From an uncultured Eubacteriales bacterium (GTDB lineage: Bacteria; Bacillota; Clostridia; Lachnospirales; CAG-274): DNA of 13,765 nt. This document shows positions 1 through 5,450 of the stretch, piece after piece. Under the pieces are notes generated by a model that saw nothing but the letters and a program-made list of their open reading frames with translations, was not told where the DNA came from and did not search any database. How positions within the stretch are numbered: position 1 is the stretch's first letter; every line of letters starts with the position of its first letter. The DNA is taken from the NCBI GenBank assembly GCA_902495025.1, contig CABUWB010000020.1, forward strand, positions 1-13,765. The letters are read 5' to 3'. The translations under genes were made by a program, and so were the position numbers.

Positions 1-219
1 CAGCGTTTCCTCAACCCTTGTAAGGCGGCAGTAGCCATCATACTCAACCTCTGCAGCAGTCTGCATAAGCTGCCTGTTATTGCCCTCGTCATATTTTTTA
101 AGCACCTCTGCCTTAAAGTCAGCGTCCATATTGACAGTAGGACAAAAGGCAGGATAGCTTTTATTGCAAACATCACAGTTTATAACTGCACAGTCTGCAC
201 ACGACCTTTTAATATCCAT
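1..219 (-). CDS. DUF1847 family Cys-rich protein, C-terminus cut by window edge
   Basis: The first 73 codons of a gene that runs off the left edge. The protein begins MDIKRSCADCAVINC and carries clustered cysteines at about residues 7, 10, 15, 18 and 26 (CxxC, then CxxC, then FCP), followed by AAEVEYDGYCRLTRVEE. This order of elements is what I know from DUF1847 proteins of clostridia, thought to bind metal and of unknown function. The cysteine pattern is seen; metal binding is inferred. Its ATG lies 4 nt after the aminotransferase stop and its ribosome site (GGAAAGG) sits inside the end of that gene, so the two are almost certainly co-transcribed and probably translationally coupled. The rest of the protein, roughly two thirds, is not in view. 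Confidence 0.8.
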   Translation of the reverse strand, partial: MDIKRSCADCAVINCDVCNKSYPAFCPTVNMDADFKAEVLKKYDEGNNRQLMQTAAEVEYDGYCRLTRVEETL

Positions 220-223
220 AGGC

Positions 224-1585
224 TTAAAGCCTTTCCAGGCAGGCTGCAAGCGACTTTTCAAATATATCAAGACCTGCCTCAAGCTGTGCGTCTGTCATAA
301 CAAGAGGAGCCAAAAATCTTACTACGTTGTTATATGTACCTGCGCCCTCGATAAGCAGACCGTTCTTTGCGCACTCCTGTACCAGTGCGCTTACAAGCTC
401 TGGGTATGGCTCCTTTGTCTTTGTATCCTTTACAAACTCGATACCTACCATACCGCCAAGACCTCTTATATCGCCAACAACAGGGTATTTTTTGCCAATA
501 TCGGCATATCTTGCCTTAACCTTGTTGCCAAGCTCCATTGAGCGCTCTGCAAGATTATCCCTCTCCATAATTTCAATTACCTTTAATGCAGCTGCACAGG
601 CAAGGGCGTTGCCGCCGTATGTACCGCCTATAATACCGCCTGGTACTGCGTCCATAATTTCGTCCCTTGCGATAATGGCACTAAGTGGAGCGCCGCCTGC
701 AATAGACTTAGCTGTTGCGATAATATCAGGAGCTGCGCCAGCCTCCTTCCAGTAGCAGGAAGCGAACATTTTGCCTGTTCTGCACCAGCCAGACTGCACC
801 TCGTCGGCAACAAGCAGAATACCATTGTCATCACAAATTTTTCTTACTGCCTTAACCCACTCAATAGGTGCTGGGATAAAGCCGCCCTCGCCCTGCAGAG
901 GCTCCATAACCATTGCCGCAACGTACTCGGCAGGTGAACATTCCTCAAACACCTCATAAATTGACTTAATGTAAAAGTCAATTGCATCAGCCTCGCTCAT
1001 GCCCTCGGGACGTCTGTAAAGGTAAGGGTACTGTGCCCTGTAAACACCGTCGGGGAATGGGCCAAGACCCCTTGAATAAGCCTTCTTTGAGGTCATGGAC
1101 ATTGTAAGCAGCGTTCTGCCATGGAATGCGCCCGAAAATACGATAATATTAGGTCTTTTTGTGTAAGCCTTTGCAACCTTGACTGCGTTCTCGTCAGCCT
1201 CTGCGCCGCTGTTTGCAAAAAATACCTTGTTATGCTCGCCTCTTGTAGGAGCAATTGAGCCAACCTTTTCTGCAAGCTTAACATAGCCCTCGTGTGTGAT
1301 AATATTGAACATTGCATGGAAATAGTTGTCAGCCTGTGCCTTTACAGCCTCCACAACCTCGGGCTGTGAGTAGCCTATATTAAGTACGCCTACGCCGCCT
1401 ACCCAGTCAAGGAAGTAGTTGCCGTCAACGTCCTCCACAATTGCGCCCTCACCCCTCTTGATTACACAGGGATAATTGCAGCCTACCGCAGCAGGCACCG
1501 ACGCCTTACGTCTTGCAATAATCTCCGCTGCCTTGGGGCCGGGAACTGATGAGGTAACAATCTTTGGTAATTCGTCTTTTAACAT
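224..1585 (-). CDS. gabT: Class III PLP aminotransferase, 4-aminobutyrate (GabT)-like
   Basis: A 453-residue fold-type I PLP enzyme, the usual length for GABA/ornithine-type transaminases. Visible landmarks are FANSGAEADENAVKVA (about 124-139), GAFHGRT (152-158), EPLQGEGGF (228-236), the cofactor-binding LVADEVQSGW (258-267), the Schiff-base lysine in ATAKSIAGG (Lys293), and GGTYGGNALAC (320-330). The family moves an amino group from an omega-amino acid such as GABA to 2-oxoglutarate in the cytoplasm. The GGTYGGN and EPLQGEGG forms favour GabT, but ornithine, 5-aminovalerate or putrescine-type substrates cannot be excluded. An ATG 15 nt upstream (1600) is rejected as start because the ribosome site GGAGGAA overlaps it and is well spaced for the ATG at 1585. 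The segment DEVQSGWCRTG has Cys where Gly or Ala is usual. First gene of a pair with the DUF1847 gene, divergent from a PucR regulator. Confidence 0.9.
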   Translation of the reverse strand: MLKDELPKIVTSSVPGPKAAEIIARRKASVPAAVGCNYPCVIKRGEGAIVEDVDGNYFLDWVGGVGVLNIGYSQPEVVEAVKAQADNYFHAMFNIITHEGYVKLAEKVGSIAPTRGEHNKVFFANSGAEADENAVKVAKAYTKRPNIIVFSGAFHGRTLLTMSMTSKKAYSRGLGPFPDGVYRAQYPYLYRRPEGMSEADAIDFYIKSIYEVFEECSPAEYVAAMVMEPLQGEGGFIPAPIEWVKAVRKICDDNGILLVADEVQSGWCRTGKMFASCYWKEAGAAPDIIATAKSIAGGAPLSAIIARDEIMDAVPGGIIGGTYGGNALACAAALKVIEIMERDNLAERSMELGNKVKARYADIGKKYPVVGDIRGLGGMVGIEFVKDTKTKEPYPELVSALVQECAKNGLLIEGAGTYNNVVRFLAPLVMTDAQLEAGLDIFEKSLAACLERL

Positions 1586-1614
1586 ATATATTTCCTCCAT
1601 TCTTTTTGCTAAGT

Positions 1615-1651
1615 AAAAAAGCAGGGCTCACCGTATACGGCGTCCCTGCTT
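1615..1651 (-). terminator. Terminator-like hairpin in the aminotransferase leader (candidate attenuator)
   Basis: Read on the minus strand, an 8-bp perfect stem AAGCAGGG/CCCTGCTT (1619-1626 with 1644-1651) encloses the 10-nt palindrome CCGTATACGG (1631-1640) and is followed at once by six T residues (1615-1620, partly in the stem). This is the form of an intrinsic terminator. It lies about 30 nt before the aminotransferase start, with nothing but the divergent promoter region upstream, so any minus-strand transcript for the operon must pass through it. Structure is seen; an attenuation role is inferred. Confidence 0.6.
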
Positions 1652-1662
1652 GCTATACTGTT

Positions 1663-1691
1663 ATACTAGCAGAACACAAACACAATTACAA
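1663..1691 (-). promoter_or_regulatory. Possible promoter of the aminotransferase operon
   Basis: On the minus strand TTGTAA (1686-1691) is separated by 17 nt from TAGTAT (1663-1668). The match to sigma-A hexamers is only moderate. On the plus strand the same place holds two tandem extended -10-like units, TGCTATACT (1651-1659) and TGTTATACT (1659-1667), without a recognisable -35. Some promoter for each divergent gene must lie here, but the exact choice is uncertain. Confidence 0.3.
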
Positions 1692-1724
1692 TAGGGCGGA
1701 AATACAAATTTTCACCTTGATTTT

Positions 1725-1739
1725 TGTGCTGGCAGCACA
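1725..1739. promoter_or_regulatory. Perfect 15-bp palindrome, candidate operator
   Basis: TGTGCTG-G-CAGCACA is an exact inverted repeat with a one-base centre, 27 nt upstream of the pucR start. The centre is too small for an RNA hairpin loop, which favours a dimeric protein site on DNA. Its place between a PucR regulator and a divergent aminotransferase makes it a candidate site for that regulator. This is inference; I know no matching consensus. Confidence 0.4.
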
Positions 1740-1766
1740 TATAATTACCTAAAGAGGTGAAATTAT

Positions 1767-2900
1767 ATGATAACCGCACGAGATTTTTACAATATGGCAG
1801 GGGAGAGCTTTAAACTTACGATAGCCGCAGGCAGGGCAGGACTTAACCGACCTGCAGTATGGCTTTACCTTGCAGAGGACGCAAGCAGCTTCAGCTTTAT
1901 AAGGGGCGGCGAGCTTGCAATAACAACAGGTATGTCAATATCTCCAAACAGCAGCCTTAAAAACTTTATAGCCGCATTGATAGACAAAAATACCTCGGGA
2001 CTTATAATAAATACGGGCAGATACATAACAGACGGTGATATTACACCCGAAATTAAGGCTATGTGTGATGAAAACGACTTTCTTCTTATGACAATGCCAT
2101 GGGAGATACATCTGTCCGACATTATGCAGAGCTTTGCGGATTTGCATTTTTCCAACAGGCTGAAAGAGGATAATATGAAAAATGCCATAACCGAGCTTTG
2201 CCGCAGCAGTGATAATATACCAAAGCACAGCGAATTTCTGCTTGCACACTCGCTTATGCCGCACGACAGCTATGCCGCAGGACTTATTGACATAGCCGAC
2301 GGCATGGGGGAGCGCCTTTTTACGCACAGCCTTGTTACCAACGTAAAGGGAGTTTATTTTACCGACAGCCGACCTGCGCTTGTGCTTTTTCACAATACGG
2401 ACAGAGCAGAGCTTGAAAGCACTGCACGTCTTATTTTATCCTGTGCAGAGGAAACAGGCACAAAAATACGCCTTGCCACAGGCTCACTGGGTACAGGCTG
2501 GGAAAGCCTTTGCCACAGCTTTGCCGCAGCCGAAAAGGCGCTTAAAATAGCAGAGTACAAAGACCTGCCTTATTTTGGCTATGAAAATGCGGGCATATAC
2601 TCGCTTTTTATGCATGTAGAGGGTGAAACGGCATACGCCTTTGCCCTGTCGCAGCTTGCGCCGCTTGCAGAGTATGACAGGGTGCATGGCGCAGAGCTTA
2701 TAAAAACGCTGGCGGCATATATTAAATGCAAAGGCTCGCTTAAAGCCACAGCGGAGTGTACCGCCTGCCACAGAAACACCGTTGCCTACCGCATAGGCAA
2801 AATAAAGCAGCTGCTCAATACCGACCTTGATGACGGCGGAAATTTAAGCACGCTGTATGCTGCCGCTGCCGCCTTTGAGTACGCACAAGCAGTAAAATAA
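1767..2900 (+). CDS. PucR/CdaR-family transcriptional regulator
   Basis: A 377-residue cytoplasmic regulator. Residues 1-120 match the N-terminal PucR sensor-like domain (GGELAITTGMSI near 47-58, then SGLIINTGRYI). A GGDEF-like middle follows (about 190-300), and the C-terminal helix-turn-helix is at 310-352 with the family signature ELIKTLAAYI...HRNTVAYRIGKIKQLL. Members control catabolic genes for purines, sugar acids or amino acids such as GABA, often the neighbouring operon. Divergent orientation to the aminotransferase suggests that operon is its target. The start is supported by GAGGTG 8 nt before the ATG. The effector cannot be read from the sequence. No T-tailed terminator follows on the plus strand. 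Confidence 0.88.
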   Translation: MITARDFYNMAGESFKLTIAAGRAGLNRPAVWLYLAEDASSFSFIRGGELAITTGMSISPNSSLKNFIAALIDKNTSGLIINTGRYITDGDITPEIKAMCDENDFLLMTMPWEIHLSDIMQSFADLHFSNRLKEDNMKNAITELCRSSDNIPKHSEFLLAHSLMPHDSYAAGLIDIADGMGERLFTHSLVTNVKGVYFTDSRPALVLFHNTDRAELESTARLILSCAEETGTKIRLATGSLGTGWESLCHSFAAAEKALKIAEYKDLPYFGYENAGIYSLFMHVEGETAYAFALSQLAPLAEYDRVHGAELIKTLAAYIKCKGSLKATAECTACHRNTVAYRIGKIKQLLNTDLDDGGNLSTLYAAAAAFEYAQAVK

Positions 2901-2907
2901 GACAACG

Positions 2908-2933
2908 AAAAAGAGCTCCGTTTTTGCGGAGCT
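2908..2933 (-). terminator. Intrinsic terminator, minus strand, copy 2
   Basis: On the minus strand AGCTCCG-CAAAAA-CGGAGCT (2914-2933) is followed by CTTTTTC. On the plus strand the hairpin has no T tract, so it is not a good pucR terminator. The hairpin and flanks (from about 2904) are nearly identical to the one at 3193-3218, differing by one T in the loop, which makes a direct repeat of about 28 nt. Confidence 0.65.
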
Positions 2934-2995
2934 ATCAGTCTATTAAAACTAAAATTGACAGATAAATTTACAATTTTACTTAAAACTTGCTGCAT

Positions 2996-3192
2996 AAGTT
3001 ATCCAATGATAAAGGTAACTTAAAGCGTCGCAGACTTTAATCCGCAGGGCGAGCTTTGCCCGCCCGAGGGATAACAAGAGTGTCGAGTAGCTTGCTACGA
3101 GGCACGGGTTGTTACTTCCTTGGTGGGTACAAAGTACCCCATCTGCAAGAAATGCAAGCATTTCTTGCAAACGTGTCGACTTTGTCGACACG
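2996..3192. repeat. Tandem chain of seven stem-loops in a gene-free region
   Basis: Seven inverted repeats follow one another. (1) AAGTTA(T)CC/GGTAACTT at 2996-3021. (2) TTAAAG/CTTTAA at 3020-3040. (3) GGGCGAGC-TTT-GCCCGCCC at 3047-3065. (4) An imperfect long hairpin with TAACAA/TTGTTA ends and a GTAGC/GCTAC tip at about 3072-3117. (5) GGGTAC-AAA-GTACCC at 3125-3139. (6) A perfect 12-bp stem, TGCAAGAAATGC with its complement, spaced by 2 nt, at 3144-3169. (7) A perfect 9-bp stem CGTGTCGAC-TTT-GTCGACACG at 3172-3192. No open frame here has a ribosome site or protein-like sequence. The array is bounded by the two copies of the minus-strand terminator. It could be a structured RNA, a MITE-like element or a dispersed repeat; the sequence alone does not decide. 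Confidence 0.7.
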
Positions 3193-3218
3193 AAAAAGAG
3201 CTCCGTTTTGCGGAGCTC
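3193..3218 (-). terminator. Intrinsic terminator, minus strand, copy 1
   Basis: On the minus strand a perfect 8-bp stem GAGCTCCG-CAAAA-CGGAGCTC (3198-3218) is followed by TTTTT (3193-3197). It is correctly placed to end either the lrp transcript or the short RNA predicted from the promoter at 3325-3353. Confidence 0.8.
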
Positions 3219-3318
3219 CCTGTATACTTGGCCAAACCAAGAAAAAAAGGAAAAAGATAAAAGAAAAGATGATTAATAGCTTCGTCAGCAGAACCAATGG
3301 TCCTAAGCTACTTCTCTT
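3193..3318 (-). ncRNA. Candidate structured small RNA of about 125 nt
   Basis: A minus-strand promoter (3325-3353) predicts a transcript starting near 3318 and ending at the T tract 3193-3197. Read on the minus strand, it holds: a stem TAGCTT/AAGCTA (3305-3310 with 3277-3282) enclosing AGGACC-ATT-GGTTCT (3304-3290), a long pyrimidine-rich linker (3275-3242), a short hairpin CTTGG/CCAAG (3241-3227), and the terminator hairpin. One inner pair is G-U on the minus strand but an A-C mismatch on the plus strand, which favours the minus strand as the RNA. I do not recognise a known RNA family. A weak 61-codon frame crosses it but lacks a ribosome site. Confidence 0.45.
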
Positions 3319-3324
3319 GACATC

Positions 3325-3353
3325 ATTATACTATTATTACAATTAAATTACAA
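3325..3353 (-). promoter_or_regulatory. Orphan sigma-A-like promoter upstream of the candidate RNA
   Basis: On the minus strand TTGTAA (3348-3353), a 17-nt spacer and a consensus TATAAT (3325-3330). It lies just past the lrp stop codon and points away from any recognised coding sequence, toward the structured region. The surrounding sequence is AT-rich, which raises the chance of a random match. Confidence 0.5.
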
Positions 3354-3414
3354 GTACTTTTCAAAAAAATTTCAATAAAAATTTATTAAAATTCTTTAAA
3401 GAAACAGCAAATTT

Positions 3415-3894
3415 TTAATTTTCCTCACGTATCTTGTAGAAAAAGTCCCTGTGTTCAACACTTGTTGAAAAGGCTATCTGTGTTTTTGTTTTGCCAAAGC
3501 ACTGCAGCTCGCCGATAAAGCGGTCAAGCGACATTGTATCCTTAAACACCACCTCAATAAGCATGGAAAAATCACCCGTTACACAGCTGCACTCAACCAC
3601 GTTGTAGCAGCTCTCAATATAAGGGTAAAAGTCCTGCTTTTGCGACGGCTCAACCTCCAGGTTGATAAATGCCTTGATGTCATAGCCGAGCGCCGAGGGG
3701 CTTATGTGCGCATGGTAGCCCGAAATTATACCGTCCCTCTCCAGCTTGTCTATACGTGATGAAATAGCCGTAGGCGACAAAAACACCGTATCTGCAATTT
3801 CCTTAACTGAGATACGTGCATTATTGCGCATAAGCTCTATAATTTTGTAATCGGTGTCATCAATCTGCTGATGTGAATTGTGTGTTCTTGACAT
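3415..3894 (-). CDS. Lrp/AsnC-family transcriptional regulator
   Basis: 159 residues, the normal size for the family. The N-terminal winged helix-turn-helix spans about 12-60 (IDDTDYKIIELMRNNARISV...LSPTAISSRIDKLERDGIISGY). The C-terminal ligand-binding/oligomerisation (RAM) domain spans about 75-145, with the typical CVTGDFSMLIEV turn at 104-115. Such proteins form octamers that bind amino acids and control amino-acid or central metabolism, and usually regulate their own promoter. The start is backed by GAGGGCG before the ATG and by a strong promoter. It is divergent from the thioesterase operon across a large palindrome. The ligand is unknown. Transcription would end at the hairpins at 3193-3218 or 2908-2933. 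Confidence 0.92.
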   Translation of the reverse strand: MSRTHNSHQQIDDTDYKIIELMRNNARISVKEIADTVFLSPTAISSRIDKLERDGIISGYHAHISPSALGYDIKAFINLEVEPSQKQDFYPYIESCYNVVECSCVTGDFSMLIEVVFKDTMSLDRFIGELQCFGKTKTQIAFSTSVEHRDFFYKIREEN

Positions 3895-3924
3895 TTTTTC
3901 GCCCTCAACTTTCCATATACAACT

Positions 3925-3953
3925 ATTTTATGCCTATTTTTTGCACTTGTCAA
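3925..3953 (-). promoter_or_regulatory. Strong sigma-A promoter of the lrp gene
   Basis: On the minus strand a consensus TTGACA (3948-3953), a 17-nt spacer and TAAAAT (3925-3930), about 30 nt before the lrp ATG. The -35 box abuts the end of the 120-bp palindrome, so a protein bound there would cover the promoter. Confidence 0.8.
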
Positions 3954-4072
3954 GTAAACACTGATTAATTCAAAGGCAAAAATCAATTTAGCCGATAGGC
4001 GGCAAAAAAACCAGTGGAAGCTGTCGTTTTTTTGTAAATTTATTTTTTGACTACATTAAATCAGTGTTTACT
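3953..4072. repeat. 120-bp imperfect palindrome with perfect 14-bp ends (MITE-like or paired operator)
   Basis: AGTAAACACTGATT (3953-3966) is repeated exactly in inverted orientation at 4059-4072. Inward, the arms keep matching with small gaps: AAT, CAAAAA, AATTTA and CAAAAAAAC appear in the same order in both arms, with about 11 extra bases in the left arm (near 3992-4002). The arms thus extend to roughly 50 nt each. The dinucleotide CA flanks both ends, a weak hint of a target duplication. It holds no gene. Part of the inner match may only reflect A/T richness; the 14-bp ends do not. Confidence 0.7.
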
Positions 4073-4079
4073 CAAGAAT

Positions 4080-4108
4080 TTGCTATTTTATTTTCACTAT
4101 GTTATACT
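4080..4108 (+). promoter_or_regulatory. Promoter of the thioesterase operon
   Basis: TTGCTA (4080-4085), a 17-nt spacer and TATACT (4103-4108) with an extended -10 TG (4100-4101). Transcription would start close to 4115, right at the ribosome site AAGGAG, giving an unusually short leader. Confidence 0.65.
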
Positions 4109-4129
4109 AATTGTAAGGAGCTGATTATT

Positions 4130-4849
4130 TTGTTTAAGGTTGATTTTGATATTGATTACTATAATCTAAAATGGGACTATACTGCGCCTGCCTCAAAGCT
4201 TATGCTTTATTTGCAGGAGGCGGCAATACTGCACTCGGAGCGGTGCGGACTTACCATGGACTGGTTTTTTGAAACAAAAAGCGGCTGGGTTATCTGCGAC
4301 TGGGATATTACGCTTTTAAAACCCGTAAGGTGGGACAGCAGACTAAGCGTATTAACCGCACCTGCCAGCTTTAAGGGCATAATGGCGCAAAGGGGCTTTA
4401 CCGCCGTAAATTCAGACGGTGAGGAGGTGCTGCGTGCCGCCTCAAGGTGGGTTTATACCGACAGGGTAAAGCTGCGCCCAGTCAAGGTTAAGGAGGAAAT
4501 GTCGTCAAAGTACGGCGAGCTTGTCCCACTGCCCTTTGATACGGATTTTAAAATTACGCCCGAAACCGACAGACTTATTGCCGAAAATACCGTAACTGTT
4601 ACCAGACGTGATACCGACACCAACCGCCACGCCAACAACATAAGCTACCTTATGTGGGTAACCGATTTGCTGACCGATGAGGAGTATAACCAGAAGCGCA
4701 TTACACGCCTTAAAATTTCCTACAAGCAGCAGTGTGTTATGTCCGATATAATTCAGATAAGGCTTTACGGCGGCGAAAACGGCGCATATTATGCAAAAAT
4801 CACAAGGGAAGATACCCTGCTTTGTGAAATATATTTTGAAATGGAGTAA
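4130..4849 (+). CDS. Acyl-ACP thioesterase, FatA/FatB-like double hot-dog
   Basis: Hydrolyses acyl-acyl carrier protein in the cytoplasm to release free fatty acid. From a TTG start the protein has 239 residues, typical of bacterial members. The N-terminal hot-dog repeat opens with DFDIDYYNLKWDYTAP and contains ILHSERCGLTMDWF; the C-terminal repeat has DTNRHANNISYLMWVTD (163-179), which matches the plant FatA/FatB motif DxNxHxNNxxYxxW with the catalytic Asn and His. The TTG at 4130 is chosen because AAGGAG lies 9 nt before it, residues start to look like the family there, and the in-frame ATG at 4064 would be upstream of the promoter and inside the palindrome. Five nt separate it from the next gene. 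Chain-length specificity cannot be read. Confidence 0.85.
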   Translation: MFKVDFDIDYYNLKWDYTAPASKLMLYLQEAAILHSERCGLTMDWFFETKSGWVICDWDITLLKPVRWDSRLSVLTAPASFKGIMAQRGFTAVNSDGEEVLRAASRWVYTDRVKLRPVKVKEEMSSKYGELVPLPFDTDFKITPETDRLIAENTVTVTRRDTDTNRHANNISYLMWVTDLLTDEEYNQKRITRLKISYKQQCVMSDIIQIRLYGGENGAYYAKITREDTLLCEIYFEME

Positions 4850-4854
4850 ACGCT

Positions 4855-5322
4855 ATGGAAGAAAAATTTGTATTTGAAACACAGTTTGACTTAAAAAAGC
4901 GCATTGACATTGTACGTGCCTATATGGGCAGGGTTTATTACGGCTTTCTGCTTGTTGCTGCCGCCGTTGTGTGCTTTAATTACTACCTTATAAGCTCGGG
5001 TAAGGCTGTACAGGGGGACGAAAAAAAGACAATTACCCTTTTTGTAATGATGATAATATGGGCATTTATACCCGTTATAGGCGGTATTTTGTGGAATACA
5101 ATTTCAAAGGTTAAAAGCTGTATCATAACTGTGTATGGGGATAAAGTCAGTATGCAGAGCGACAGCCGCAGCTTTGAGCTTACACCCGACAGATTTTACA
5201 ATATAATCGAAAGAGAGCATTATATAAAATTCGGCCCATTAAAGGAAACCGTTATAATTGATATTAAGGACGTAAAAATCGGTAACGACGAGGAAGCCGC
5301 AAAGTTTTTAAGGGATATGTAA
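4855..5322 (+). CDS. YcxB-like two-TM membrane protein of unknown function
   Basis: 155 residues. A short N-terminal beta-like stretch (KFVFETQFDL) precedes two membrane segments at about 27-46 and 59-80. A cytosolic C-terminal domain follows, with ITVYGDKVSMQSDSRSFELTPDRFYNIIEREHYIKFGP. This layout, a strand pair that reads like a small PH-type domain after two helices, is that of YcxB-type proteins; I assign it by pattern only. It is 5 nt after the thioesterase stop, whose last codons supply GGAG, so the two are one operon. No catalytic motif is seen. Confidence 0.65.
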   Translation: MEEKFVFETQFDLKKRIDIVRAYMGRVYYGFLLVAAAVVCFNYYLISSGKAVQGDEKKTITLFVMMIIWAFIPVIGGILWNTISKVKSCIITVYGDKVSMQSDSRSFELTPDRFYNIIEREHYIKFGPLKETVIIDIKDVKIGNDEEAAKFLRDM

Positions 5323-5389
5323 TGACCTGTTTTGTAAGTTAGCGTTTATAGGTATATCGCTTACGCAATACAGCTATGATAAACCGTTA

Positions 5390-5418
5390 TTGCTTTATTT
5401 CTGCGCTTATGTTAAAAT
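5390..5418 (+). promoter_or_regulatory. Promoter of the GH5 operon
   Basis: TTGCTT (5390-5395), a 17-nt spacer and TAAAAT (5413-5418), with an extended TG two bases before the -10. It lies 32 nt before the chosen GH5 start. Confidence 0.6.
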
Positions 5419-5450
5419 ATATCTATATAATTAATAATAGGGGGTATATT

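Noticed and set aside
1586..1600. Upstream ATG of the aminotransferase (MEEIY...).
   Set aside because: It overlaps the GGAGGAA ribosome site that serves the ATG at 1585.
1615..1700. A riboswitch in the aminotransferase leader.
   Set aside because: Only about 100 nt are available and I see no aptamer core; the hairpin alone is better called a terminator-like attenuator candidate.
2976..3191. A 71-codon minus-strand frame across the stem-loop chain.
   Set aside because: No ribosome site, no protein-like pattern, and its sequence is explained by inverted repeats. It would be worth revisiting only if the frame proved conserved.
2996..3218. Possible CRISPR array, because of many short repeats.
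   Set aside because: The repeats are different inverted repeats, not one direct repeat with regular spacers, and no cas gene is nearby.
3112..3297. A 61-codon minus-strand frame with a hydrophobic N-terminus (FSFIFFLFFLVW).
   Set aside because: It begins at a TTG without ribosome site, the hydrophobic stretch comes from a pyrimidine-rich tract, and the rest runs through the stem-loops and terminator.
4064..4129. Upstream ATG as thioesterase start (adds 22 residues).
   Set aside because: It lies inside the palindrome and before the promoter, has no ribosome site, and the added residues do not look like the family; TTG at 4130 has a well-placed AAGGAG.
5376..5450. Upstream ATG of the GH5 gene.
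   Set aside because: It lies before the -35/-10 pair at 5390-5418 and without ribosome site; the ATG at 5451 follows AGGGGG and leads straight into the signal/anchor.
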